Source of the DNA: Plantago major
Taxonomy: Eukaryota; Streptophyta; Magnoliopsida; Lamiales; Plantaginaceae
Reading direction: 5' to 3'
NCBI GenBank assembly: GCA_026545765.1
Contig: CM048839.1
Coordinates: 2,976,001-3,040,000, forward strand
Length of the DNA: 64,000 nt
The notes beneath the pieces were generated by a model, which was given only the letters and a program-made list of their open reading frames with translations, was not told the DNA's origin and ran no database searches. Positions 27,367 through 36,799 of this stretch are shown here, piece after piece. The position numbers and the translations under genes are program-made. The first letter of the stretch is position 1. The number at the start of each line of letters is the position of its first letter.

Positions 27367-30300
27367 CTAGGGATAATCATAAAACAACCACCACGAATCC
27401 TCTGGGTCTTTTCTTCGTCTTCTATCATTATCCTTCTTTTGTTTGTCCTTGTCATCTGCTCCGGAGTTTTTATGATGCCAGGCATAACTAGATCCGAGGA
27501 TAGCCAGAAAAGAAATGACAAATGCCACGAATCCTCTACTCTTAATCTTCTTGTTCTTGTTCTTCTGCTTTTCTTCTTCTTGATCCTCTTCTCCTCCTAC
27601 TTCTTCCAAGTTTTCTTCTAATCCTTCTTCATTCACTAAAACCCGAAGCCAATAATTCCCACAGCGTTGTTGTTCCTGTAGTATTATCCTTGCGGACGCA
27701 ATAATAGAACTACTACACATTTTCAAATCAATTGATTGAAGAGTTGCTATCTCTCCAATGTCAAGGGGGATCTCCTCCAATCTTTCAATTTTCTCAAGAA
27801 AAAGGTGCTCAAGGCATGGAAAATGGCTACTTTCTGTTGACCATCTTACCAGGTCACGACATGTCCTCATTCTGAGAATTTTCAGAGTGAGGAAATAACC
27901 CTCTTCTGAGTTCCATTCTTCTCCTGTATAACAATCATACAAACTGAGCTCTTCAAGATTGGGCAAGGATCCAACTTTTTCTGTTAGTAGTTCCCACTCC
28001 AAACCGCATTGTCCTAAAGACAGAATCTGGATTGATTTTGATAATCCAATGTTTTGGAGCAAATCAGTCTGATCCGGCCAATCCATGTCACCCGCAAACC
28101 AGAATCCAACCTTTTGGAGTTTATGCAGGCAGTCAAGATTGCCGAGGCAGTATTGTGAAACCCCACTCCCATGTACATCAGTATACATAAGGTGTAGTGT
28201 GTGGATATTAGAGATCTTCCTTAAGACTTCTTCGGTACACTTGAGGTCCAATATATACGAAATCACTTGCAAGTTTGTAACCAGATCATTTTTTCCATCC
28301 ATCCCAGCCTGTGGAGGATCAGGGAGAATAAAATTATGCATGAAAAGTTTCCTGAGTAGTGGCATCTCCCAAATCTGAAAAGAGGCTGGCTTGTCAAGGT
28401 TGGGACTATCCGAGACCAAGTTCATCCCTGCAGACCTAGTAACAACAAGTACTTGTAGATTCCAGAGAAGTTGAATGGAAGAAAGATTAAGCCTTTCGAA
28501 CTGACAAATTTGTAGGTTCCGCGAATTTATTACTTGAAAAATAGCTTCTGGGGAGTACTTGATGTTCAATTTCGATGAGACCCTCAGTAAGCTGAAGCCA
28601 GGTAGCGCTGTTATGCACACATATGTATCACATATCAAAGAGCGAAGAAATGTTGCTGTACTCAAAACATTATCGAACTCAGAAAGACTCCTTTCTGGAT
28701 CACCTATGGACCGGATGGACTGTTTGTCAAAACTAAACTTATTTAGAAGATCAGATACCGAGAAGGTGGTACCAAGTGCAGAAGAGACGAGAAATGACAT
28801 TCCCCTGAATACACTTGCCCTTTGAAAATCACTGTCTGAGGCACTATGAAATCCAACACGACGTTCACTGTTCATGCTCATCGAAAAGTTAGGATCACGG
28901 AATAGAGTGACGTGAAGAAATTTCTCTTTATGCGCTTCGTTTAAGGCCAAATCCCTCAATAGGTCGTGGATTCTGATAAGTTCCATTTTACCAAGGCTTG
29001 CAAATGTGAAAGATCCCTCCAAAAGATATTCTTCATAACCACGTGAAGTTCCACAATTTCCTATTTTGCTGACATATATGAGACTCCTCTGTATAAGATC
29101 TTCCAAATAATTCCGTGCAACCTCTTCCAAGCTTTTGCTAGATCCACGTGATTTTACAAATCCTTCAGCAATCCATAAATCAATAAGTGAATCAATTGCT
29201 ATGCTTTCGTCTTCTGCAAAGATTCCCATATAAAGGAAACATGGTTTTAAATAAATAGGCAAATGGCTATAACTCAAGGACAATATTTTCAAGCAACGCT
29301 CCTCATCCTCTGAAGTTACTATCATGTTTATTTCTCCAGCGATTTTCTCCCAACACTCCCGTGTCTTCTCCAATTTTGCTAGGAGTCCGCCAACAACCAC
29401 AAGTGAAAGAGGGAGTCCTTTGCAATTTTTCGAAATCCTTTTTCCAACTACTTCCAATCGAGGAGGACAAGTTTGATCCGAAAATGCCTTCCTACAGAGT
29501 AGACGCCAACTAGTATCCTCATCCATAAAATTGACCTCACAGATATGAGAAGAGCCAACATCTGTTGCCACATTTAATAACCTTGTAGTAAGAATTATTC
29601 GACTTCCATTACTGTTGTCGGGAAGGAACAATTGTAACTTTTCCCAGTCCTTAACACTCCAAACATCATCCACTATGATCAAGAACCTCCTCCCGTATAG
29701 ATGCTTGTGTAGTTTCTCTCCTAATACATGATATTCATCAATTTCACTGTGAGGAACTTTAAATTCCATTAGGAGATTGGACAATCTTTCTCGAGCTCTG
29801 AATTCCTGAGAAATTATAATCCAACCACGAACATCAAAGTTGTTCATTACTGACTTGTTGTCATGAACGCTTCTAGCAAGTATACTTTTACCACTACCAC
29901 CCATACCAGTGATTGAAATGATTTTGAGATTGGAATCATGATCCCTGAGCTTGTTCATGATCTCGTTGAGTTCATCTTTAAATCCCACCATGTCATCATT
30001 ATAGACACCAGGGGAATATTCCAATGATACATCTTTAAGCTGTTGATCTTCAGTTTTGCTCCTCTCTTTAATCTTCATAATTTCTTTCTCCATAAGATCC
30101 ATATCTTCAATCACTTTCTGAAGCTGTTCTGAGAATATGACGGGATCCACCTTATGCACATTTATAAAACATTGAGGGTTCGCCATTATATGTTCTTCTG
30201 AGGATCGAGCACGAATATCACCCACAATATAAAGTTCAACAATGTCCTCTGCGCTGTTAGCTGCATGTATAATCAAGCTTTCCAAATCTTGTGCTTCCGT

Positions 30301-30471
30301 GCGGCCATTGTTGGAACACCACTCAAGAAGATCCTGCAGGTTTATAACCCTCTTGTGGAGAGACTCAAGCTGCATTTGGTGTTCGTAGAGGAAAGTTGGA
30401 TGGCGAGCATGGTATAACTGGATGTGCTCAACTAAATTTTGGAGCGAAGCTAGAGTTCCATAAGCCGCCAT
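27367..30471 (-). CDS. CC-NB-LRR immune receptor (Rx/R1-like) with C-terminal membrane segment
   Basis: Intracellular receptors of this class detect pathogen effectors and trigger hypersensitive resistance. The CDS is one exon, 1034 aa from the ATG at 30471; an acceptor (GGAATTGCAG) 11 bases upstream points to a 5' UTR intron. Residues 1-140: Rx-type coiled coil with AEDIVELY. NB-ARC about 160-500: P-loop GMGGSGKS near 190, kinase-2 RFLIIVDDVW near 270, RNBS-B GSRIILTTRL near 290, GLPL near 352, and IHDLLRDLAL in place of the MHD motif near 502. LRRs run from about 550 to 930. The tail is odd: an acidic stretch (EEVGGEEDQEEEKQ), a Lys-rich stretch, a hydrophobic helix GFVAFVISFLAILGSSYAW, then about 36 charged residues ending WWLFYDYP. 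All NB motifs are intact, so the gene looks functional. Closest class by eye: Solanaceae R1-type NLRs. Confidence 0.92.
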   Translation of the reverse strand: MAAYGTLASLQNLVEHIQLYHARHPTFLYEHQMQLESLHKRVINLQDLLEWCSNNGRTEAQDLESLIIHAANSAEDIVELYIVGDIRARSSEEHIMANPQCFINVHKVDPVIFSEQLQKVIEDMDLMEKEIMKIKERSKTEDQQLKDVSLEYSPGVYNDDMVGFKDELNEIMNKLRDHDSNLKIISITGMGGSGKSILARSVHDNKSVMNNFDVRGWIIISQEFRARERLSNLLMEFKVPHSEIDEYHVLGEKLHKHLYGRRFLIIVDDVWSVKDWEKLQLFLPDNSNGSRIILTTRLLNVATDVGSSHICEVNFMDEDTSWRLLCRKAFSDQTCPPRLEVVGKRISKNCKGLPLSLVVVGGLLAKLEKTRECWEKIAGEINMIVTSEDEERCLKILSLSYSHLPIYLKPCFLYMGIFAEDESIAIDSLIDLWIAEGFVKSRGSSKSLEEVARNYLEDLIQRSLIYVSKIGNCGTSRGYEEYLLEGSFTFASLGKMELIRIHDLLRDLALNEAHKEKFLHVTLFRDPNFSMSMNSERRVGFHSASDSDFQRASVFRGMSFLVSSALGTTFSVSDLLNKFSFDKQSIRSIGDPERSLSEFDNVLSTATFLRSLICDTYVCITALPGFSLLRVSSKLNIKYSPEAIFQVINSRNLQICQFERLNLSSIQLLWNLQVLVVTRSAGMNLVSDSPNLDKPASFQIWEMPLLRKLFMHNFILPDPPQAGMDGKNDLVTNLQVISYILDLKCTEEVLRKISNIHTLHLMYTDVHGSGVSQYCLGNLDCLHKLQKVGFWFAGDMDWPDQTDLLQNIGLSKSIQILSLGQCGLEWELLTEKVGSLPNLEELSLYDCYTGEEWNSEEGYFLTLKILRMRTCRDLVRWSTESSHFPCLEHLFLEKIERLEEIPLDIGEIATLQSIDLKMCSSSIIASARIILQEQQRCGNYWLRVLVNEEGLEENLEEVGGEEDQEEEKQKNKNKKIKSRGFVAFVISFLAILGSSYAWHHKNSGADDKDKQKKDNDRRRRKDPEDSWWLFYDYP

Positions 30472-31150
30472 CTCCAAATATACTGCAATTCCTCCTTTCC
30501 TGAATCAGTTCTTCATTATTAATAAAATTACATAAAGTACTTTGTCACATTAATACTACTCTAGTGAAACATGACTTGGACCTAACTTAAAATGATGCTA
30601 AGGATATCTACTCCTTCAAAAGCAGAAGCAATTTGAAGATCATTAAAACAACAGCTAAACATAGCTATGCTTAATGTTAAAGATATGAATAGATGAAAAC
30701 GAACCAAACCCACGCGAGCAGGTATTAAGGAACTAGGAAACTCAATATAAAGACTACTTTAAATGCTGAAGCAATTCAAATACCCTAAAACAGAAGCTAA
30801 ACATAGCCATCATTAATACTAAAGATACGAAAAGATTAAAACCAACTGAACCATGGTAACAAGTAAGAAAAGTACTTAAACTTTTCCTTTTCAGTTTAGC
30901 AGGTTAGAAAAGTAAATGGCACAGACATTCATCTTAGATCTGACCTGATAGAATGTGACAATCCAAGCAGACTACGTGAACACGCTGAGCACAGATGATC
31001 TTTTGTTCCAGATGATTCCACGCACCTGAACAGATCTTCCAAGGTGATCAAGAATTTCTTATCGGAGAGATTCGATCAACAAATCAAGAAACATGGAGAG
31101 CTGTTGATGACATCAATATTAGTCCCAAGTCCCAACTTCTTGATCTGCAG
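30472..31150 (-). promoter_or_regulatory. 5' UTR intron and upstream region of the NLR
   Basis: The acceptor at 30482-30483 implies that a non-coding first exon lies further right, plausibly around 30950-31100 where base composition becomes more balanced. Within the intron a ~120-bp stretch with GCAATTYGAAGAT-like and CAGCTAAACATAGC words occurs twice (about 30615 and 30770), a diverged local repeat. The exact donor is not certain. Confidence 0.4.
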
Positions 31151-31785
31151 TATAGGATACACTACTTAATTAATATCTCATCCTTTCCTCATTAATTTCC
31201 AATTCACTACTGAACTGAATGGGTCAATAGTCAATACCATATTCCATGGATGTTTAACTATTCATTATCACCACGTACCCACATGTAGTAGTGTGACAAA
31301 CTGAACATATATTAAGATTTCCAGGTTATCTTACAAACAATGTCAACGTTTCGTTCTCAATCGTTTCTAGCTATTTCCAAAACATTAGTTAGCATTTGAT
31401 TATATTGCGCATGGCTCGCTATCACAATCGATGGAGAAACATCATCTAATTGGATAATAATGAGCATGTTTCCTTATTTCATAATGTTTTCCACTTTCTC
31501 CTTCAAAATGCATGTCAGTAAAACTAAGGAATGTATGAAACAGTCTGGTAAAGATCCGACGGAGTTCGTAGCTAGCAGCCACACAGATCGAAGGATTAGT
31601 ATTAAAACTTCTATACTACACAGGCATGAATATGATTATGCATTATTCAATTAACTTGCACAAATTGTAAACCTGTAAACAAATACATGTTGTACAATCA
31701 AAGAGCTACAAGTTTGAGCTATTAGACGAGACGAGGCGGAACCGGAAATACATCTGATTAGGAATTAACGAAGGGTACTAATTGA

Positions 31786-32787
31786 CAGGGGCGGAGGGAT
31801 TCATGGGCAAGGTAAGGCAAATGCCTCACCTCAAATTTGCCCATGAAATTACTACTATACTACCTCTTTTAAGTTTTTTAATCACATACTTATTACCTAA
31901 TGATACTTTAATTTACATCCACAATTTATCTCCTTCATTTTAATTATGGGCTATGGAAAATTTGTTCCTTTGAGTTTAATTTGAGGTTTTTAGCATCATG
32001 TATGTGCACTATAATACTCCATCCGTCCCATATAATATTATACAATTGGTACTTTTTAACTATTACACAAAACTTTATATATTATTACAAAAGTAATTTA
32101 CTTCATACTCAATAAATATTTAAAAACTCTTCCTATAATTTGCACTGAAATAAAAACTACGGTTTTCGCCATATTTTCATGTTTTATCATTTATTTTAAT
32201 TTTTCACATGAAACTATCTGAAAACATTATTACCGGACGGATGGAATAGTTTCATTGTTTGGCAATTTAAGAAAAGTAATCATTCATTCATATATACTAT
32301 ACATAAAAACAAAGTATAGCTCCCTAGTGAAATACTGGTGGTTTAAAAGACAAATTATCCTTTGACAATTTATTGAATTGTGTAGAATTGGCTTAGCCAT
32401 TATTTCATTTACCTAATCGGTCTACTACACATATTTTGTATCTTATACTGTTGTTTTGTTCATCACCAATTATATATTATACAGTGGAAATTATTTGTCC
32501 ATAAAGATAAACTTATGGTTTAGAAAAAAAACATCTTTAGTCGTGTAAAAAATTAAGATGTGACTGATAGGTTTCAAAATATACATGGCTAACCGTAGGG
32601 TATACGATAGTGATACGCTCGACTTATCCTATTGTTCTATGATATAGTGAACAATTGCTCTAAAATGCTTTACAATGTGTGATCTTTATATATGTTATAT
32701 GTTGATGTGAATATATACCAACAATTTGTTTCGTTTATGTGGAGATAATTATGCCTCAGCTGAGTTGAATTTCTGGCTCCACCACTG
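31786..32787. mobile_element. Non-autonomous hAT transposon with exact 8-bp target duplication
   Basis: The 1002-bp element starts CAGGGGCGGAGGGATT and ends in CTGGCTCCACCACTG. It is bounded on both sides by CTAATTGA (31778-31785 and 32788-32795), a perfect 8-bp duplication as hAT elements make. The interior has no transposase and holds a second, smaller MITE. Confidence 0.88.
32015..32248. mobile_element. Stowaway-like MITE nested inside the hAT element
   Basis: It starts TACTCCATCCGTCCCATA and ends in TACCGGACGGATGGAATA, inverted copies of the CTCCRTCCGTCC terminus, with TA at the borders. It lies wholly inside the hAT element at 31786-32787, so it is either younger than, or was carried by, that element. 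Confidence 0.75.
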
Positions 32788-32804
32788 CTAATTGAATTGA
32801 ATTG

Positions 32805-33020
32805 AATTACCTGTAGAAGAAGAAGATATAAGGTTAATTGAACAGACTCTCGAGTAAAACGCCATCGGAGAGCTCGCACATGTGATCGGCGAAGAAAATT
32901 GCAGAGAGGCCTCATGGAAAGTTTCACGGAGCTTATAGATGACGTCATCGTCGACAGGAATCGGTTCGGTAGTGTATAGGACTGCGTTTTGAACGTGGCT
33001 CCGATTTCCGGTGAAGAAGA
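32805..33020 (-). pseudogene. Broken partial copy of GH3 exon 1 and its leader
   Basis: The stretch aligns with 24460-24830 of the intact GH3 gene: ACCTGTAGAAGAAG at the exon/intron border, CGCCATCGG(A/C)GAGCT, ATGTGATCGGCG, TCATGGAAAGT, AGCTTA(T/G)AGATGACGTCATCGTC, and ATTTTCGGTGAAGAAG-like leader sequence. About 130 bases of the exon interior are missing and the start codon position (CCATGG in the intact gene) reads CGACAGG. No later exons follow. It is a dead remnant of a duplicated GH3 gene. Confidence 0.8.
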
Positions 33021-33190
33021 CGACTTCTACTGGCTTCGTTGATTCGATTCGATTCGATTTTGCTTAGTTATATTTTATACTACAATTCAGTTCATTCAGT
33101 TCAGTTCAGAAAATTGCAGTTGAAGAGAACAGAGCCTACGTGAAAGAGGTTAGGATTGAATTTTCTTTGATTTAGGCATTTTGAATTCGA

Positions 33191-33430
33191 ACATGTGGTA
33201 ACTATTACGGTCTTAGACTTACGTGGTTTGCATACTATTACGTGATTCAGTGGGTTCATCTTCTGAGTATGAGCATGTCATAACGTATCACGGTTTCACA
33301 TATAATTACATGGTTTGCAGGCTATTACGTGAGCCCTTATGAGTCTGAACATATTGTAACTTGTTATGGTTTAATTTGGCTTACGTGGTTTGTCGACCAT
33401 TTTGTGCCCGTGGGTCTGCACGCACACATA
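33191..33430. repeat. Diverged tandem repeat, three ~78-bp units
   Basis: Units start near 33191, 33273 and 33349. Each holds a CATGT/CATATTGTAAC start, a TACGTGGTTTGC-like middle, a CTATTACGTGA-like end and GAGT(A/C)TGA at the junction. It lies between the GH3 remnant and the next gene. Confidence 0.65.
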
Positions 33431-34626
33431 CGAAATGTGTAATTGGATAAATTATGGGATTGCATAATAATCTATAACACATCACAATAAGTCGAGTAAG
33501 TCAAAAATATGCAGTTAGTACCTGAAAACTACATCTTACTGGCCAAATTCGGTAGGTATAGTACACAAATTCGATCTAATGATATTCGAAGGCTCTACCT
33601 ATAATAAGGTAAGCCCTGTGAGTCTGTGACACACTTCTAAAGGTGATGGCGCAAGTTCAGTAGCATTTGCTGGTATGTAATTTTCAGCTTTGTTCCTTTT
33701 TGTTTGTTCTCTATTGATCACCAAAAGTGAACTTATTATTCTCTTCTTCTTGCTACAGAAAATGAACATGGATGTCAATAATATTGATACAACCAAATCA
33801 CAGGAATATTGGCCGACTTTAAAAGTCTGCTACACTGTAGTATCTCTTATACAGTCTACTATAAGTTTGAGAACAGTAACCTAGTACATTATGCACATGT
33901 GAATGTTAGAATTTTAGTCACAACCAGACCAGTATGAACTAGCAAAGGCTCCACAGGCCATGAAATCATCACCAGTAGTACACAACATGCATGTTAGAGC
34001 ACCATTGGGATATTATTAATGATCAGGTATAGGACCAGAACAAGTACTTAATGCGGGATCTTCTGGTCTACTTTCCTTGTTGGCTACCGGTTCTACCACA
34101 GTAAGATTCAAACTATGCAGAGATATCGGTGGTTGAAGTTTTTAGTTCATTTTAATGGTGTGATAGATGAATAACACACACAAAAAAAAAAAAAAAGGTA
34201 CTAAGGATTGGATCATGTTTCTCTGAAATTAAACCTCCACAAGTAGGCCCTATATATCAAACAAGTTCATCCATAATCAAGTAGCCCAATTTTTTGGTTT
34301 GCTAGTGTACTTAAGCTAAAGCAACTTAACATGGCAACTTGCAAGAAATCTTAAAAAAGAATTGATCCATGCTTCATGAAACTACTAAATATAATACAAG
34401 AACTTGTATAAAATATAGAAAACCTCTCTACAGATAAATCTTAATTTACAATCACTGTCAAATCTCTTCTTTCTTTTGGTTTTTCTCTTTACAAGCAGCT
34501 TAGACAAGCACAATGGATCAAATATAGGATAAAAACAAACTTGCAACCATACTCCTGTCTATGTCTCAACTTCTAAGCAAAATCACAAAGAAAGCCAGCT
34601 AACCTTTCAGTTCACTACTAGTAATA
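33431..34626. other. Gene-free spacer and probable 3' UTR
   Basis: No gene recognised. Short intron-like signals occur around 33690-33780 on the plus strand (a pyrimidine tract and CTACAG), but no coding chain joins them. The last few hundred bases before 34627 are likely the 3' UTR of the minus-strand phosphatase-fold gene. Confidence 0.4.
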
Positions 34627-36654
34627 TCAGTAATTAAGTTTCCATATAGCCTTTGCTGGAGACGACGAATCATGTGTGATCTTAACCGTTCTCCTTCTCT
34701 GCATTCTTGGCTTCTTACTCGTATACACTTGTGAACTGTTGCATTCTTTGATCAAGTCCGCTGTAACAATGTGATGGTCCGAGGTCCCTTTTGAAGACAC
34801 CACCGAGTAAGATCCAGGAACAAACTTATAAGGCGCGTCTGCTGATGATAGTATGTAGTCTACTCGTGTTCCGTACTTGCAAGTTCCTTGCACATCTATA
34901 TCACATTAAGATGAAAATTAGGCAATGGTAAAGAACAATAAACAGAAAATACTGCATTATATTTTTTCGGTTTGGTGAATAATACTTTGTCCTTTGGCAA
35001 TCATGACAACAGATTCACATTCTCCTGCAAAGTCCTTTGCATCAGTGTACTGCTTGCTCTTTAGATGCTTCATCACCTGAACCTTAGGTGTTGGCTTTCC
35101 CATTTCTTCATAATACTGTCACATTTGTTTTTACACAATGTCATAAAAACATTACATCACAGTACTGACAGAGAAATTCTTGGAAACAAATGTACTTACC
35201 TTCAAAATGTCTGTCCATCTCTCTTCTGAGTAATCTCCCTCATCAAGCGAATTTAGCCCTCCTGCCAATATGTGTGGCCCGTTGCTCGATTCAATAATCG
35301 CATTCATCTGCTTCATCCTCCAGTTCTCGTCTAAATGGTCGAGATGAGTGCAAAAGAAGTTCACTTCTCCAGCTTCCGGCACATCAATTGTCGCTTTTAG
35401 TACATTCCTGCACCCAATGACATTGCCCTCAGCCAAACACAACTTAGACAAAACTATTTCGGTCAAACTCGCACTTTCAAACTCAAGACTGCTTGTTCTA
35501 AACTTCTAATATGAGATCTTACAGACATTGGTTCTCATGTTTTAACAGTAACACGCACTCTTAACCTAGTAACTGTATAAGTATGCCTTCTGCAACATGT
35601 TGGATTGTTCTGCATATAGGGAACTGATATAGACAGAGCAGTTTTTGTTAACGGGAGAGCAAAAGTGTATGTATGATCCACCGCTGACAAAAACTGCTCC
35701 GTCTATATCATTTCCATTCAATAAATTGTTTCACAGTAGAAGGTAAGCTGATAAACCCGGTCTATATAAGAATTAATGCTAAAACACCGTTCTGTTCTAA
35801 TACAAAAACGGAAAATTTCCAAACAGAAGCAAGTAAACTTACCTGAAATCAGAGTCATCAAAGATCTTATGAGCTTTCCAGCTCTTAATAGGCCACTTAG
35901 ACAAAATGGCATTTCCATACTCAGGGGCCCAACTCTCAGCAAATACATAATACATCCCCAAAGCTTCGGCTAATTCCGAAAGCGGCTCCATGTTCTTCTC
36001 CTCCTCTGCTTTCACATCCTGCAGTGCCAAAACATCCGCATTCAGCTCTCTCAGCACCTCCACAACCGTTCTTCCGCTCCTCGGAGTCGAAAAATCCATA
36101 CTATGTGACCTTAACGACCCCTTCCCTCTCAAAACCGACCCCTCAACTCTCTCACTGTCCGTAGAAAAGCTCAACTGCCCACTCCTCCTCAAAGATATTT
36201 CATTATCAGGCAAGTTGATCGAGACTCGCAGCCTCGATTTCGAGAACTTCTGCTGCTTTATAAGACTGCCTGTGCCAGTGCCACTATCTGGTGAGTTTGT
36301 GGAACTTAGAGGATGCAGAGGAGACTGCTTCAGTATGCTTTTCGGCGATTTAGGAGAGTCGAGGCCAAGCTTCTTCATGACAAAGTCCTGGTAGTTCTTC
36401 TCTGTTTTCGAAACAACTGGCGCCATGGAGAACAGAGCAGCGTTGAATGTGGCGACACGTATCGGTTTTCGGGTGGAGAATTCGGTACTGGGGTGGATCA
36501 CCGCTGAGGAAGTAGTGTTTTGCTCGGAATGAGTTCTTGAAGTGGACTTTCCGAGCTTCTTTACGACGATTTTCGGGGCGGGGCGACGGCGCTGAGCCGG
36601 CCAGACTAGCTTGGAGCAGAGACGTTTGAGTCTTTTGTTGAGTATTTGCAGCAT
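34627..36654 (-). CDS. Endonuclease/exonuclease/phosphatase (DNase I-fold) family protein
   Basis: Exons 36654-35843, 35407-35200, 35115-34986 and 34895-34627 give 1419 nt, one frame, 472 aa. The N-terminus is basic (LNKRLKRLCSKLVWPAQRRR), followed by IRVATFNAALFSMAP, the first strand of the EEP fold with its Asn. A plant-specific Ser-rich insert (about 100-190) precedes LNADVLALQDVKAEEEKNM, then YGNAILSKWPI, FFCTHLDHLDENWRM, ILAGGLNSLD and the final TSDHHIV. Compared with canonical DNase I-fold enzymes, the catalytic Glu after LQ is Asp and the GDFN motif reads GGLN; the terminal Asp-His is kept. I recall the same changes in the plant group (Arabidopsis At2g48030 type), so they are probably a group trait. 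The substrate is unknown. Intron 1 (35842-35408) carries a hairpin. Confidence 0.88.
35619..35715. ncRNA. 97-bp inverted repeat (hairpin) in intron 1 of the phosphatase-fold gene
   Basis: Left arm 35619-35648 (GATATAGACAGAGCAGTTTT core) pairs with right arm 35686-35715 (AAAACTGCTCCGTCTATATC core) at about 27 of 30 positions, with a 37-base loop. The fold would form on either strand. Size and near-perfect arms fit a young microRNA-type precursor or a tiny fold-back transposon; no mature product can be shown from sequence. Confidence 0.45.
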
Positions 36655-36799
36655 TTTTGGTTGAGTGATTGTTGAGTTTGGCTATGTAGTGATGAAGAAA
36701 ATGGAAATGGAAGTGTTTTTAAGTGAGAAAGAAAGAGTTTTGAAAGAGGTAGGACACTACAGGTTGGGTAGACTTTTGATAAGTTCAGTTGCATTTTAT

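Noticed and set aside
27291-27521. Separate small minus-strand gene at the NLR 3' end
   Set aside because: It overlaps the NLR tail in another frame and has no support of its own.
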